A DNA stretch of 32,573 bases from positions 1-32,573 of IMG/VR virus record IMGVR_UViG_3300045976_000284, one strand, 5' to 3'. A program made the translations under genes and the position numbers. This document shows positions 14,971-21,660 of the stretch, in pieces. Origin of the DNA: a virus. A model generated the notes under the pieces. That model did no database searches, was not told the origin of the DNA, and was given only the letters and a program-made list of their open reading frames with translations. Numbering within the stretch: the stretch's first letter is position 1; every line of letters begins with the position of its first letter.

Positions 14971-16281
14971 CTACTTGGCGCGCCTCAGATGGGTTCGAGT
15001 CCAATCGCGCCTACCAGATGCAGAGGCCGGTTTCTCCTCGGGGGAACCGGCCTTTTCTCTTTGGGGCGCCGGCGCCTGGGGAAATGCCGGGGAAGTATCC
15101 GGCGCGCCGCCGGTGCCCTGCAGGGTGTCGAGTTGGCGCATCTTCGCGCGCTCCGCGTGGCCGTCGCCGCCCGGTATCCACCGCGCGTAGGTCTCCAGCA
15201 GCTCCTGCAGGCTGTGCCCGAGCTGATCGGCGATCCACGCCGGCTTCAGGCCTGCCATCAGCAGTTCCGTCGCGCGGGTGTGCCGCGTGCAGTATGCGCG
15301 CCGCGCGCGCACGCCGGCCCGGCGCAGCGCCGGCTTCCAATAGGTGTCGCGCTGGCTGCGCTCGTCGTGCCAGGGCGCGCGCAGCTCGGGATGCTCGAAC
15401 ACATCGCCTTCGCCGCCGGTCTTGACGTAGGTGAACGGCTTCATCGCGAGCAGGGCCGCCATCGCCGTCGCGTTGAGGTCGACGTCGCGCAACCGGTGCG
15501 TCTTCGATCCCTCGCGCTCGGACCCCCGGAACGTGCGCACGCGCGCGACGCGCACCGTCCCATGCGTCCAGTCGACCTCCGACCAGCGCAGCGCGATGAT
15601 CTCCTCCGGCCGCATGCCGGTCGCGAAGGCGAACTCGAAGTAGGCGACGACCCGGGGGTCGAAGTTCTCGCGCATGTCCGCGAGCACGCGGTCGCGCTCG
15701 ACCAGCGTCAGCGGGTCTGGGAGCTTCTTGACGACCGTCGAATTACCGATCCCGATCAATGGATTCTCCAGCGCCCGCGGCCCCCGATATATGAGCGCGA
15801 AGGCCCCGCGCAGGGGAATCAACGCGTTATTCTTGGATTTCGGAGATTTCCAGGGGTGCGCACCGATTACCGCGGCCAGCTTCGCGTGCTGAATCGACGC
15901 GAACGGCGTGTCGGCGCCGAGGAGCGGTTTCCAGAGATTCTCGAGGGCGTTCTGGTATTGGTCGCGGGTCGCCTCGGACTTGCCGCCGATCGAGTCCAGG
16001 TACAGCCGGCAGACGTCGGCGAAGGTGTCCTCCTTCTTCGCGACCGCCCGCGCCGCCTCAGCTTCGGCTGCCGCGCGCTTCGAGGCGGGGAAGAAGTCGG
16101 CCCAGCGGAAGGTGCCCGCGGCGATCGCCCGGCGGACGTCGACGACCAGGCGCTCGGCTCGCTTCTCGTTGGCGGGCGTCGGCGCCCAGGCTAGTGTTTC
16201 TCGGCACCATTCGCCTTGCCATTTGAACCCGACGCGGATGGACTTTTCGCGTAGTTCAACGCCCGATCCCGTTCGACCCAC
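14971..16281 (-). CDS. int: Tyrosine integrase with DUF3596-type arm-binding domain
   Basis: A 436-residue site-specific recombinase. The N-terminal DUF3596-like arm-binding domain has GVELREKSIRVGFKWQGEW. The core-binding domain is at about 85-180, the catalytic domain at about 190-380. Active-site residues are readable: Arg224 in ATGMRPEE, Lys260 in GSKTHRLRD, Arg333 in YCTRHTR (the usual His of HxxR is Tyr330, as in many relatives), His356 in LGHS and the nucleophile Tyr365 in LETYARW. Residues after about 385 are a low-complexity tail read through the right arm repeats, the terminator and the att core; its last codons (RRDWTRTHLRRAK) come from the core and beyond. It integrates the phage at a tRNA-Val gene by inference. 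It starts inside xis. Confidence 0.93.
   Translation of the reverse strand: MGRTGSGVELREKSIRVGFKWQGEWCRETLAWAPTPANEKRAERLVVDVRRAIAAGTFRWADFFPASKRAAAEAEAARAVAKKEDTFADVCRLYLDSIGGKSEATRDQYQNALENLWKPLLGADTPFASIQHAKLAAVIGAHPWKSPKSKNNALIPLRGAFALIYRGPRALENPLIGIGNSTVVKKLPDPLTLVERDRVLADMRENFDPRVVAYFEFAFATGMRPEEIIALRWSEVDWTHGTVRVARVRTFRGSEREGSKTHRLRDVDLNATAMAALLAMKPFTYVKTGGEGDVFEHPELRAPWHDERSQRDTYWKPALRRAGVRARRAYCTRHTRATELLMAGLKPAWIADQLGHSLQELLETYARWIPGGDGHAERAKMRQLDTLQGTGGAPDTSPAFPQAPAPQREKAGSPEEKPASASGRRDWTRTHLRRAK
14992..15016 (+). other. attP core: 25-base match to a tRNA-Val 3' end
   Basis: The segment begins GGTTCGAGTCC (T-arm and loop) and ends CGCGCCTACCA (acceptor strand plus CCA). From memory it matches the 3' end of proteobacterial tRNA-Val (GAC). 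The bases just before it (CAGATG) break the T-stem, and no D-arm or anticodon arm lies upstream, so this is a tRNA remnant used as an attachment core, not a tRNA gene. It lies inside the 3' end of the integrase frame on the opposite strand. Confidence 0.82.
15024..15062 (+). terminator. Rho-independent terminator downstream of the att core
   Basis: AGGCCGGTT (15024-15032) pairs perfectly with AACCGGCCT (15045-15053), with a partly paired C/G-rich loop. It is followed by TTTTCTCTTT, a good T-rich tract on the + strand. It lies 8 bases after the CCA end of the att core, so after integration it would terminate the restored tRNA-Val transcript. It is also inside the int coding frame on the other strand, where it has no T-tract and should not stop int transcription. 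Confidence 0.8.
15078..15100 (+). repeat. Putative integrase arm-type sites, right pair
   Basis: GGGGAAATGCC (15078-15088) is immediately followed by GGGGAAGTATCC (15089-15100), the same motif and orientation as the pair at 14890-14914. They lie within the C-terminal coding part of int. The two pairs flank the core at comparable distances (about 62-84 bases on this side, 78-102 on the other). Confidence 0.65.
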
Positions 16282-16469
16282 TTCTCATATCCCTTCATGT
16301 CAATATAAATCCGGCCGTCGTCGGGCTGTCGGCGATATTCGAATCCCGGTCGCCAGATACCCCGCTGGATCTTCGTTTCGATGGCCCGCTCGGTGAGGCC
16401 GGTGAGCTGCGCCGCCAGCGCGATCGTAACGAACCGCGCAGGCGCGAGCTGGACGACATCGGCCGTCAT
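16191..16469 (-). CDS. xis: Excisionase-like winged-helix protein
   Basis: A 92-residue DNA-binding protein. Residues 12-62 carry an excisionase winged-helix pattern (RFVTIALAAQLTGLTERAI, then RGIWRPGFEYRR and IYIDMKGYEKWVE). The acidic/Asn-rich tail is likely disordered. Xis bends att DNA to steer the integrase toward excision. It is the gene before int and overlaps the int start by 91 bases in another frame, recalling the lambda xis-int overlap. The start at 16469 has GGAAGG upstream and overlaps the DUF1643 stop (ATGA). Confidence 0.85.
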   Translation of the reverse strand: MTADVVQLAPARFVTIALAAQLTGLTERAIETKIQRGIWRPGFEYRRQPDDGRIYIDMKGYEKWVERDRALNYAKSPSASGSNGKANGAEKH

Positions 16470-17029
16470 GACGTCACCTTCCGCCGCCGGCGCCGCGGGG
16501 GCGCCATCGCGGCCTCGATCGCCTCGGCGTCGAACGGCTGCAGCGCGCAGCTGGCCGGCAGGTACAGCGGATGCGCCGGCCACCCTTCGCGCGTGATGCC
16601 GAGGCACTGCGGCCGGTGGCCGCCCCGGCGGACGGCGGGCAGCACGATCTGCACGCGCGCGTCCGCGGCGTCGCCGCCCGCGGTGCCCCACGCGACGCAG
16701 ACAGCGTCGGCCAGCTGCAGCGCCGCGTCGATGTGCGCGTCGTTGTGGGGCCCGACGGGAAAGCCGGCCCGGCGCAGGTCAGCCGGGCTCGTCGCGCGGT
16801 AGGCGAACAGGTTGACGATCTCGAGCTCGCCGAAGCCGCCGGAGCGCGCGAAGCCGATGCAGCGCCGCACCGTCGGGTCGTCGAGGTTGCCGTCGGCGAT
16901 CGACGGGTTCAGCATCACGAACAGCAGGCGCGGCCGCGCGGCATCCCAGAAGCGCAGGAGGCTATAGCGATACCGGCCGCACTCGCTGAGGGTCGCGGTG
17001 CGCAGCGGCTCGAAGACCTCAAGCTGCAT
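16466..17029 (-). CDS. DUF1643 family protein
   Basis: A 187-residue protein with the full DUF1643 pattern: CGRYRYSLLRFWD, then LLFVMLNPSIADGNLDDPTVRRC, then ELEIVNLFAYRATSPADLR and GPHNDAHIDAAL. It ends in a basic tail (PPRRRRRKV). DUF1643 proteins are widespread in phages and bacteria with no established biochemical role. The start is the ATG at 17029 with AAGGGAGG upstream, overlapping the preceding gene by 11 bases. Confidence 0.9.
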   Translation of the reverse strand: MQLEVFEPLRTATLSECGRYRYSLLRFWDAARPRLLFVMLNPSIADGNLDDPTVRRCIGFARSGGFGELEIVNLFAYRATSPADLRRAGFPVGPHNDAHIDAALQLADAVCVAWGTAGGDAADARVQIVLPAVRRGGHRPQCLGITREGWPAHPLYLPASCALQPFDAEAIEAAMAPPRRRRRKVTS

Positions 17030-17483
17030 CGCCGCCTCCCTTCGCGCCAAGCTGCGCGCGGGCGGCGTCGATGGCGGCATCCACAAAGGCGTCGAGTTCT
17101 CGCTTGGGGTGAACGAAGCGCCACCGCTCCGCATCCCTGCGCACCGCCTCCTCGACCTGGCCGTCACGATGGTTGCGGGCGACGAGCATATGGCGGCCAG
17201 CTGGACGCTCCGGCGGTGCTCCATAAGCCTCAATGGCCTCGCGCTCCATCTCGGCGCACTTCTCGCAGCCGCCAACACGGCTGAACGTGTACCGCTGCCC
17301 GGGTCGGATCACGACGCTGCGAATCTCGCACAGCGCCATGTCCATGGACTCCTCGACCTGGCCGGCGTGGTGGGCGCGGGCGAGCCAGCCTTCCCAGGCG
17401 CGTTGCACGTCGAGCATCACGTAGTCGCCCGTGTCGTTCCAGCGCGCGAGCCTCTTGAACTGAGGCGCCAGGCGCGGCCGCAT
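17019..17483 (-). CDS. Hypothetical phage early protein, N-terminus uncertain
   Basis: 154 residues from the first ATG (RPRLAPQFKRLARW). It has a WEGWLARA helix near 30, a Cys pair (GCEKCAEME), then a His/Arg-rich region (RHMLVARNHRDGQ) and a helical end. The same frame is open upstream and still looks coding there (RAQGAEVDEAKEREAFEGE), a type of opening I associate with this phage family. It has no ATG, and it lies inside the 3' part of the gene at 17417-17704. The original start seems to be lost; see the finding on the 17-base repeat. Function unknown. Confidence 0.6.
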   Translation of the reverse strand: MRPRLAPQFKRLARWNDTGDYVMLDVQRAWEGWLARAHHAGQVEESMDMALCEIRSVVIRPGQRYTFSRVGGCEKCAEMEREAIEAYGAPPERPAGRHMLVARNHRDGQVEEAVRRDAERWRFVHPKRELDAFVDAAIDAARAQLGAKGGGDAA

Positions 17484-17704
17484 CTCGCCCTCGAACGCCT
17501 CCCGCTCCTTCGCCTCATCGACCTCCGCCCCCTGTGCGCGCTGCTGATGACGTGCGCTTCGATGGCGTCCGCGATCTTCTGGAAGTCGGCCATCGTGACG
17601 CCCTCGCAGCCTTCGCTGTAGATGCACGATGCCGCGCCCATGTCCATGAGGCCCGCGTCCATTCCGACGGAGCGGACGATGCGTTCCAGGTCTTCTGGCT
17701 TCAT
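17417..17704 (-). CDS. Hypothetical early protein, C-terminus probably altered
   Basis: A 95-residue frame. Residues 1-55 look like a true protein (KPEDLERIVRSVGMDAG, then YSEGCEGVTMADFQKIADAI). The remainder after HVISS is Arg/Ser-rich and reads the next gene's coding DNA in the wrong phase (RRSMRRRSGRRS), so the natural end is probably lost. It overlaps the following gene by 67 bases. The ATG overlaps the upstream stop (ATGA). No function is recognised. Confidence 0.5.
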   Translation of the reverse strand: MKPEDLERIVRSVGMDAGLMDMGAASCIYSEGCEGVTMADFQKIADAIEAHVISSAHRGRRSMRRRSGRRSRARCGRAWRLSSRGSRAGTTRATT

Positions 17705-17725
17705 TCGGCCGCCCCCTGTGCGCGC
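17525..17725. repeat. 17-base direct repeat at two gene junctions
   Basis: CCGCCCCCTGTGCGCGC occurs exactly at 17525-17541 and 17709-17725. On the coding (-) strand both copies encode Arg-Ala-Gln-Gly-Ala. One is at the very 3' end of the gene at 17701-18039. The other is where the gene at 17417-17704 loses its normal-looking sequence and the frame of the gene at 17019-17483 begins to look coding. Confidence 0.7.
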
Positions 17726-18039
17726 ATGTCCTCCTGCACGTAGCGCCAGATCGCGCCGTCGATCTGCAGGTGCAGGCGGTATTGCGGCTTGGTGCCGTTG
17801 GGCATGACGGTGAAGCCGTCTCTCGCCTGTGCGCGCTCGCTGGTGGACTCGGGGCGCTGGGCCAGGGCGGCGAGGCGGTCGATGGCGGCTTCGGCCTGTG
17901 CTCGTGCGGCGCGGCAGGGCGCGACGGTGGCGCAGTTGAAGCCCTCGGTGCCGGCCTGCCAGACCTGCTCGGCGAAGGCCAGCATCAGCCGCTGCGCCTC
18001 CGCTGCCAGTGCCGCTGCGTCGGGGTGGGATGTGGTCAT
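17701..18039 (-). CDS. Hypothetical early phage protein (112 aa)
   Basis: A soluble, Ala-rich, mostly helical protein (LAAEAQRLMLAFAEQVWQ) with two Cys (NCATVAPC) and a C-terminal segment PQYRLHLQIDGAIWRYVQED. It has ATGA couplings to its neighbours at both ends. I do not recognise the family. It lies in a run of short early genes of the kind that vary between related phages. Confidence 0.6.
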   Translation of the reverse strand: MTTSHPDAAALAAEAQRLMLAFAEQVWQAGTEGFNCATVAPCRAARAQAEAAIDRLAALAQRPESTSERAQARDGFTVMPNGTKPQYRLHLQIDGAIWRYVQEDMRAQGAAE

Positions 18040-18446
18040 TGCTGGTCTCCGATGTCTGCGGCTGCGCGGACGATGGCGCGGCGGGTGGCGGCAATAGCGT
18101 CCGTACCGTGGAGTTCTTCGACTATGGTCGGAGAATGTTGGATGCCCTCAAAGCGGAAAATTCGCGTAGCGAGTCCATCGACCATCGTCATGTATCTGGT
18201 ATCCGCCGTGAGGCCCAATTTCACAAGGAGGTCGATCGCCTGATCTCCGCGATCAAGAGGATTCCAGAAGCGAATATTGCCGATACCCAAGAATGTAACG
18301 ATTCCCCAATGGACTGCATGCAGTTCCCCAACTTCGGCGAACATATATCCACCTCCCCCCTCTTGATCGGGTATCCCCGCCGCCTTCGCCGCCAACTCCA
18401 GCAGCTCGCGGTCGGTGCGCGTGTCGGGGTGGGTGGGGTGGGTCAT
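18036..18446 (-). CDS. Hypothetical phage protein of the DRELLELAAKAAG type
   Basis: A 136-residue protein. The N-terminal helix TDRELLELAAKAAGI is followed by WNPLDRGDQAIDLLVKLG, a pattern seen in small phage early proteins that also occur fused in Ead-type composites. The C-terminal half ends in helix (ATRRAIVRAAADI). GGAGG stands 8 bases before the ATG, and the stop is coupled to the next gene (ATGA). Codon use between 18100 and 18350 is less GC-rich than in the neighbours, suggesting a separate origin of this segment. Function unknown. Confidence 0.7.
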   Translation of the reverse strand: MTHPTHPDTRTDRELLELAAKAAGIPDQEGGGGYMFAEVGELHAVHWGIVTFLGIGNIRFWNPLDRGDQAIDLLVKLGLTADTRYMTMVDGLATRIFRFEGIQHSPTIVEELHGTDAIAATRRAIVRAAADIGDQQ

Positions 18447-18448
18447 GG

Positions 18449-18664
18449 TCAGTCCTCCGTGAGCGTTGCGGGCGGCGTCATGCCGGCATTGCGGTAGTCG
18501 CTGGCCATGGGCGCCATGCGGTAGACCCGGTGAAACGCGACTGCCCACGCCTCCGCGACTTCCTCGCGCCATTTGTCGGTCGTGCTGCGGTAGCCCATGC
18601 CGGAGCCGCGAACGTCGCGCTCCGCAGCTCGCATGAGGACGCGCAGCGCCTCGTTGAGCGTCAT
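18449..18664 (-). CDS. Small hypothetical early protein (71 aa)
   Basis: A short, mostly helical protein (NEALRVLMRAAERDV; DKWREEVAEAWAVAFHRVYRM). The start overlaps the preceding stop (ATGA) and the stop lies 2 bases from the next start. No Cys cluster, membrane segment or known family is visible. Length and context suggest a small regulatory or host-interacting early protein; this is inference. Confidence 0.6.
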   Translation of the reverse strand: MTLNEALRVLMRAAERDVRGSGMGYRSTTDKWREEVAEAWAVAFHRVYRMAPMASDYRNAGMTPPATLTED

Positions 18665-18972
18665 CGCCCCTCCCCGTCCGCCTGGGTGACGGAGGTGGCC
18701 TTGGCGATGGCGTCGTCGGCCCGCCCAAGCACCTTGCCGGACAGATGAGGCGCGTCCCTGCGGATCAGCGCGAGCGTTTCCCGCAGCGCGTCCAGCAGCC
18801 CCTGTGCGGCATCGTGCAAACGCTCCAGACGGGCCGCTTCCGCGCGAGCAGCATCACCGGCCTCCAAGTAGCGTTGCATGAACTCGTCGACGACGGCCAG
18901 ATCGCAGCCGGGAACAAGGGCGCCGCGGAAATCGTCGAGCACCTGTGCCGGCGTGTACTTCACTTCAGCCAT
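18661..18972 (-). CDS. Helical hypothetical early protein (103 aa)
   Basis: After a short beta start (EVKYTPAQVLDDF) the protein is almost entirely helical, including a likely coiled coil at about 40-70 (AARAEAARLERLHDAAQGLL). There is no membrane segment. It overlaps the large composite gene upstream by 13 bases and the next gene by 4. Function unknown. Confidence 0.6.
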   Translation of the reverse strand: MAEVKYTPAQVLDDFRGALVPGCDLAVVDEFMQRYLEAGDAARAEAARLERLHDAAQGLLDALRETLALIRRDAPHLSGKVLGRADDAIAKATSVTQADGEGR

Positions 18973-20738
18973 TGCTCACCCCCCTTGTCCGCCTCGGGCT
19001 GCGTGCCGATGCCTTGCCGGGCAAGCCACGAATCGCGCATGCGTTGGTACGTCTCGACGTTGGTGTAGACCCACCGTCCCGGCCCGGTGTCCAGGCTTCG
19101 CCGCATTTCCTCGTCTGGCTCCATCGGTGCCAGCCACATACCGGGCGGGATCGTCAGCGGCCTCGCCTCCACCCTGGGCGTGGCGCGGACGATGGCCTGG
19201 GCGGCGCGGAGTCGTTCGAAAATCCACTGCGCGCGATCCGTGCAGCGAACCGAGTCAGTCAGGTCGTCCATGAACGACAGCACGTCGGCGAGTAGTTGGC
19301 GATCCTCCGGCAGCGCATCGACCGGCGCGGCCTGTGCGACCTCCACCTCCGCGGACTCGACGATCGGCGTGTCCGGCGTGCCGCAGAAGACGAAGTCTCG
19401 GTTCCTGCTGATCTGACCGAACGTCGACAACAGCACGGTCGCGCCGCCGTCGGGCTCGCGCCGCATGATCGTGGCGTGTAGCGTGTCATCGTCGTCCAGG
19501 CAGACGCCGAGTACCAGCTCGCGCTCCACCTCCGCGGGCGGGGTGGGCTTGGCATAGAGCGGAGTGATCGTCGGGCACATGTTCTGCAGCCAAGGTTCAC
19601 ATTCCGGCGTCAGATCAACACGCCTCAAACCGGTGCGCGTGTGTCCGACGCTGTCCCACTCCTTCAGCCACGCCACTGGCGCCGCGTGCACAGGCGGGTT
19701 GGGCTGGGTGGCGAGGGCGGCGATCAGCGCGTCTTCGTCGACGGGCTCCCACTTCCAGTTGCCGACGCAGCGGATGAGACCTGCTTCCTCGAAGCGCGTC
19801 CAGAGCCCGAGCTGCTCCTCGCTGACCAGGTCTCGGATCTTGGCCCCCGCGTTCTTCAGGACGGTCTTCAGGAAGTCGCGCTCGTGCAGTGTCAGCTGTC
19901 TCACCCCCGCATCGGGCGGCGTGGCGGCAGGCTGGGCGGGCGTGTCGTCTTCCTCGTCGTCGAGCGGCTCACCAGCCAGCGCGGCCTTCGCGACGGAGCC
20001 ATCTTCGACCGTCGCCGTGCCCGCTTCGTCGCACCAGAAGTTCTGCGGTTCGCCGCTGACGGTGTCCCACGCGTCCTCGTCGGCGATGGCGAAGTGGCGC
20101 TGCTCAGCGTAGAACTGCAACGCGTCCTTCCAGCCGCTGAGGCGGTCGAGGATCTCCTCGTCGCCGTTCGCGACCGACCGCTCCTCCTCGGAGAATCCCA
20201 GCGCCGTACTGATGCGGCCGATCATGGCGAGCAGCGACTCGGCCAAGCCGGTCGAATCGGCCGCAGGCTGGACGCGCGCAGCGAGGTCTTCGCGGACGTA
20301 ACCGATCGAGTTGTCGTCGATCTTGTCCTCGCTCCAGGTCACCCCGAACAGGTCGGTGAAGCGGACTCCGGATGGACAGTCCTCGCCGATGACGAGCCAG
20401 ACTTTCTCAGGCGCCGTGCTGACGACGTTCGGCAGCGCCCCATCCTCGCCGGCGGCCAGCGACTCGGGCAGCGTGACGGGCTTGCCGAGCGTCTGCTCGT
20501 AGGCGTCTTGGAGGATGTTGGCAGCGTGGGTCTTCGTCGGCATCGGAGAGATGCGGGCCTCGCCGGCCGCCTCCTGTCGATCCGCGGGCAAAGTCAGGTG
20601 CAGCGTCGCCGCATCCTCGAAGGCCGACATGAGATCGTCGCCGTGCAGGCGGATGTCGTGGCGCTCGCCCCAGGCTTCCGCCTGCTCTCGGGTGAAGCGG
20701 TGCTGTCGATCCGCGGGGGAGGGGGTGGTGGAATTCAT
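18960..20738 (-). CDS. Composite Ead/Ea22-like early protein (592 aa)
   Basis: A long soluble protein that reads as several phage Ead/Ea22-type modules in series. In order: REQAEAWGERHDIRLHGDDL (17-36); VWLVIGEDC...GVTWSEDKIDDNSIGYVRED (113-151); ALQFYAEQRHFAI...SGEPQNFWCDEAGTATVEDG (206-247); an acidic linker (259-277); LTLHERDFLKTVLKNAGAKI with a winged-helix-like follow-up to GNWKWEPVDEDAL (282-338); VAWLKEWDSVGHTRTGL to ITPLYAKP (355-398); a beta segment at 405-455; then helices and PGMWLAPMEPDEEMRR near the end. Single modules of this kind are usually separate short early genes in related phages. No enzyme motif is visible; the function of the family is poorly known. The start at 20738 is preceded by GAAGGAGAAG and coupled to the small membrane gene. 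Confidence 0.75.
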   Translation of the reverse strand: MNSTTPSPADRQHRFTREQAEAWGERHDIRLHGDDLMSAFEDAATLHLTLPADRQEAAGEARISPMPTKTHAANILQDAYEQTLGKPVTLPESLAAGEDGALPNVVSTAPEKVWLVIGEDCPSGVRFTDLFGVTWSEDKIDDNSIGYVREDLAARVQPAADSTGLAESLLAMIGRISTALGFSEEERSVANGDEEILDRLSGWKDALQFYAEQRHFAIADEDAWDTVSGEPQNFWCDEAGTATVEDGSVAKAALAGEPLDDEEDDTPAQPAATPPDAGVRQLTLHERDFLKTVLKNAGAKIRDLVSEEQLGLWTRFEEAGLIRCVGNWKWEPVDEDALIAALATQPNPPVHAAPVAWLKEWDSVGHTRTGLRRVDLTPECEPWLQNMCPTITPLYAKPTPPAEVERELVLGVCLDDDDTLHATIMRREPDGGATVLLSTFGQISRNRDFVFCGTPDTPIVESAEVEVAQAAPVDALPEDRQLLADVLSFMDDLTDSVRCTDRAQWIFERLRAAQAIVRATPRVEARPLTIPPGMWLAPMEPDEEMRRSLDTGPGRWVYTNVETYQRMRDSWLARQGIGTQPEADKGGEQWLK

Positions 20739-20857
20739 TCATCTTCTCCTTCGATCGCGCGGATGATTGCGGGCATACGCCAAGCCAAGAGGGCGAAGAC
20801 CACCAGCATGGCCACGATGACGATCGTGTTCGTGAGAGGAATCGCGTCGCAGCTCAC
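20735..20857 (-). CDS. 40-residue single-pass membrane protein
   Basis: A GTG start at 20857 with an excellent RBS, AAGGAGG, 4 bases before it. The product has one hydrophobic helix (LTNTIVIVAMLVVFALLAW) and a charged tail (IIRAIEGEDE). Its stop overlaps the start of the composite gene (ATGA). A leader frame of 18 codons (20854-20910, DDTPNPAAGEPQTKEAM) ends on its start (ATGTGA) and carries its RBS, so it could be a separate peptide or only a coupling device. Phage early regions often encode such tiny membrane proteins; function unknown. Confidence 0.6.
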   Translation of the reverse strand: MSCDAIPLTNTIVIVAMLVVFALLAWRMPAIIRAIEGEDE

Positions 20858-20902
20858 ATCGCCTCCTTGGTCTGCGGCTCGCCGGCCGCGGGGTTGGGGG
20901 TG

Positions 20903-21391
20903 TCATCCATGTGCGTTCTCCAGTCGTTCGTACCTGGCCGAGACGAGCAGCAGCGCCTCCGCCTTCAGGGACTCCTCGGCCGCCAGCTGGTCCGGCGTGC
21001 GCCGGCCGTCGATCGGCACGCGGTGCACGCGCGCGAAGGCCTGGTCGACGACGGAGCCGACGTGCAGCACCGACGAGACCGCGCGGCGGCCGGCCGCGAT
21101 CTCGGCGAACTCGTCGCGCCCGCAGTTCTCGCGCACGACGCGCATGAACTCGCCGGCGAGCTCGAGCGGCGTGCACAGCGCCGCGGGCTGGCGGGCGGCG
21201 TCCTCGCCGGCCCAGTCCCAGCGCGCGATGAAGCCGGACAGCCAGCGGCGCTGCTCGCCGCTCAGCAGGCGTCGCAGCAGGTCCTCGGCGCCGACCATCG
21301 CCGGCAGCCGCTGGCGCGCGCACCAGGCCTCGAACTCCGCGCAGAGCTCGGCCTGCCGCGGCGTCGGGTCGGCGATCAGCGGCAGCAGCAT
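20903..21391 (-). CDS. Hypothetical early protein (162 aa)
   Basis: A soluble helical protein: PTPRQAELCAEFEAWCARQ at the start, then LLRRLLSGEQRRWLSGFIAR, then LAGEFMRVVRENCGRDEFA, then AEALLLVSARYERLENAHG at the end. It starts at ATG 21391 in a TGATG overlap with the Lar-like gene. No domain is recognised. It lies between the Lar-like protein and small membrane genes, in the anti-restriction/accessory part of the leftward operon. Confidence 0.6.
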   Translation of the reverse strand: MLLPLIADPTPRQAELCAEFEAWCARQRLPAMVGAEDLLRRLLSGEQRRWLSGFIARWDWAGEDAARQPAALCTPLELAGEFMRVVRENCGRDEFAEIAAGRRAVSSVLHVGSVVDQAFARVHRVPIDGRRTPDQLAAEESLKAEALLLVSARYERLENAHG

Positions 21392-21660
21392 CACGCGCCT
21401 CCCAGGCTGGGCCGCGGGCGTCGGCGCTCGTTCCAGCAGCGCGCGGCCTCCTGCGGCGTGTCCTGCGCGCGCTGCGTGGCGCCGCAGGCATAGCACTGGA
21501 TCTGCCAGCGGCCCCGGGCCTCGACGAGCTTCGGGTCGAAGTGGATCGCCATCTCGTGGCCGGCGCCCAGGCCCCAGCCGTCGCAGTGCGGGCAGGGTGC
21601 GAGGGTCGGCTCGACGGCGGCGCGGAGCTGGCGCAGCTCCTCGGTGGTGGCGGCGGTCAT
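21391..21660 (-). CDS. Lar-like zinc-ribbon protein (restriction alleviation family)
   Basis: An 89-residue protein with a zinc ribbon: Cys23-Pro-His-Cys26 and Cys56-Tyr-Ala-Cys59-Gly-Ala, then the typical ending AARCWNERR. Lar from the Rac prophage relieves restriction by type I systems. The family match rests on this ribbon plus the CWN.R end and is moderate. It lies next to the ASCH gene and near the DNA methyltransferase, which suits an anti-restriction role by context. The ATG overlaps the ASCH stop. Confidence 0.72.
   Translation of the reverse strand: MTAATTEELRQLRAAVEPTLAPCPHCDGWGLGAGHEMAIHFDPKLVEARGRWQIQCYACGATQRAQDTPQEAARCWNERRRPRPSLGGA

Noticed and set aside
14950-15016. A complete tRNA gene at the att core
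   Set aside because: Only the T-arm and acceptor 3' strand match; no D-arm or anticodon arm upstream and the T-stem is broken, so it is an att remnant.
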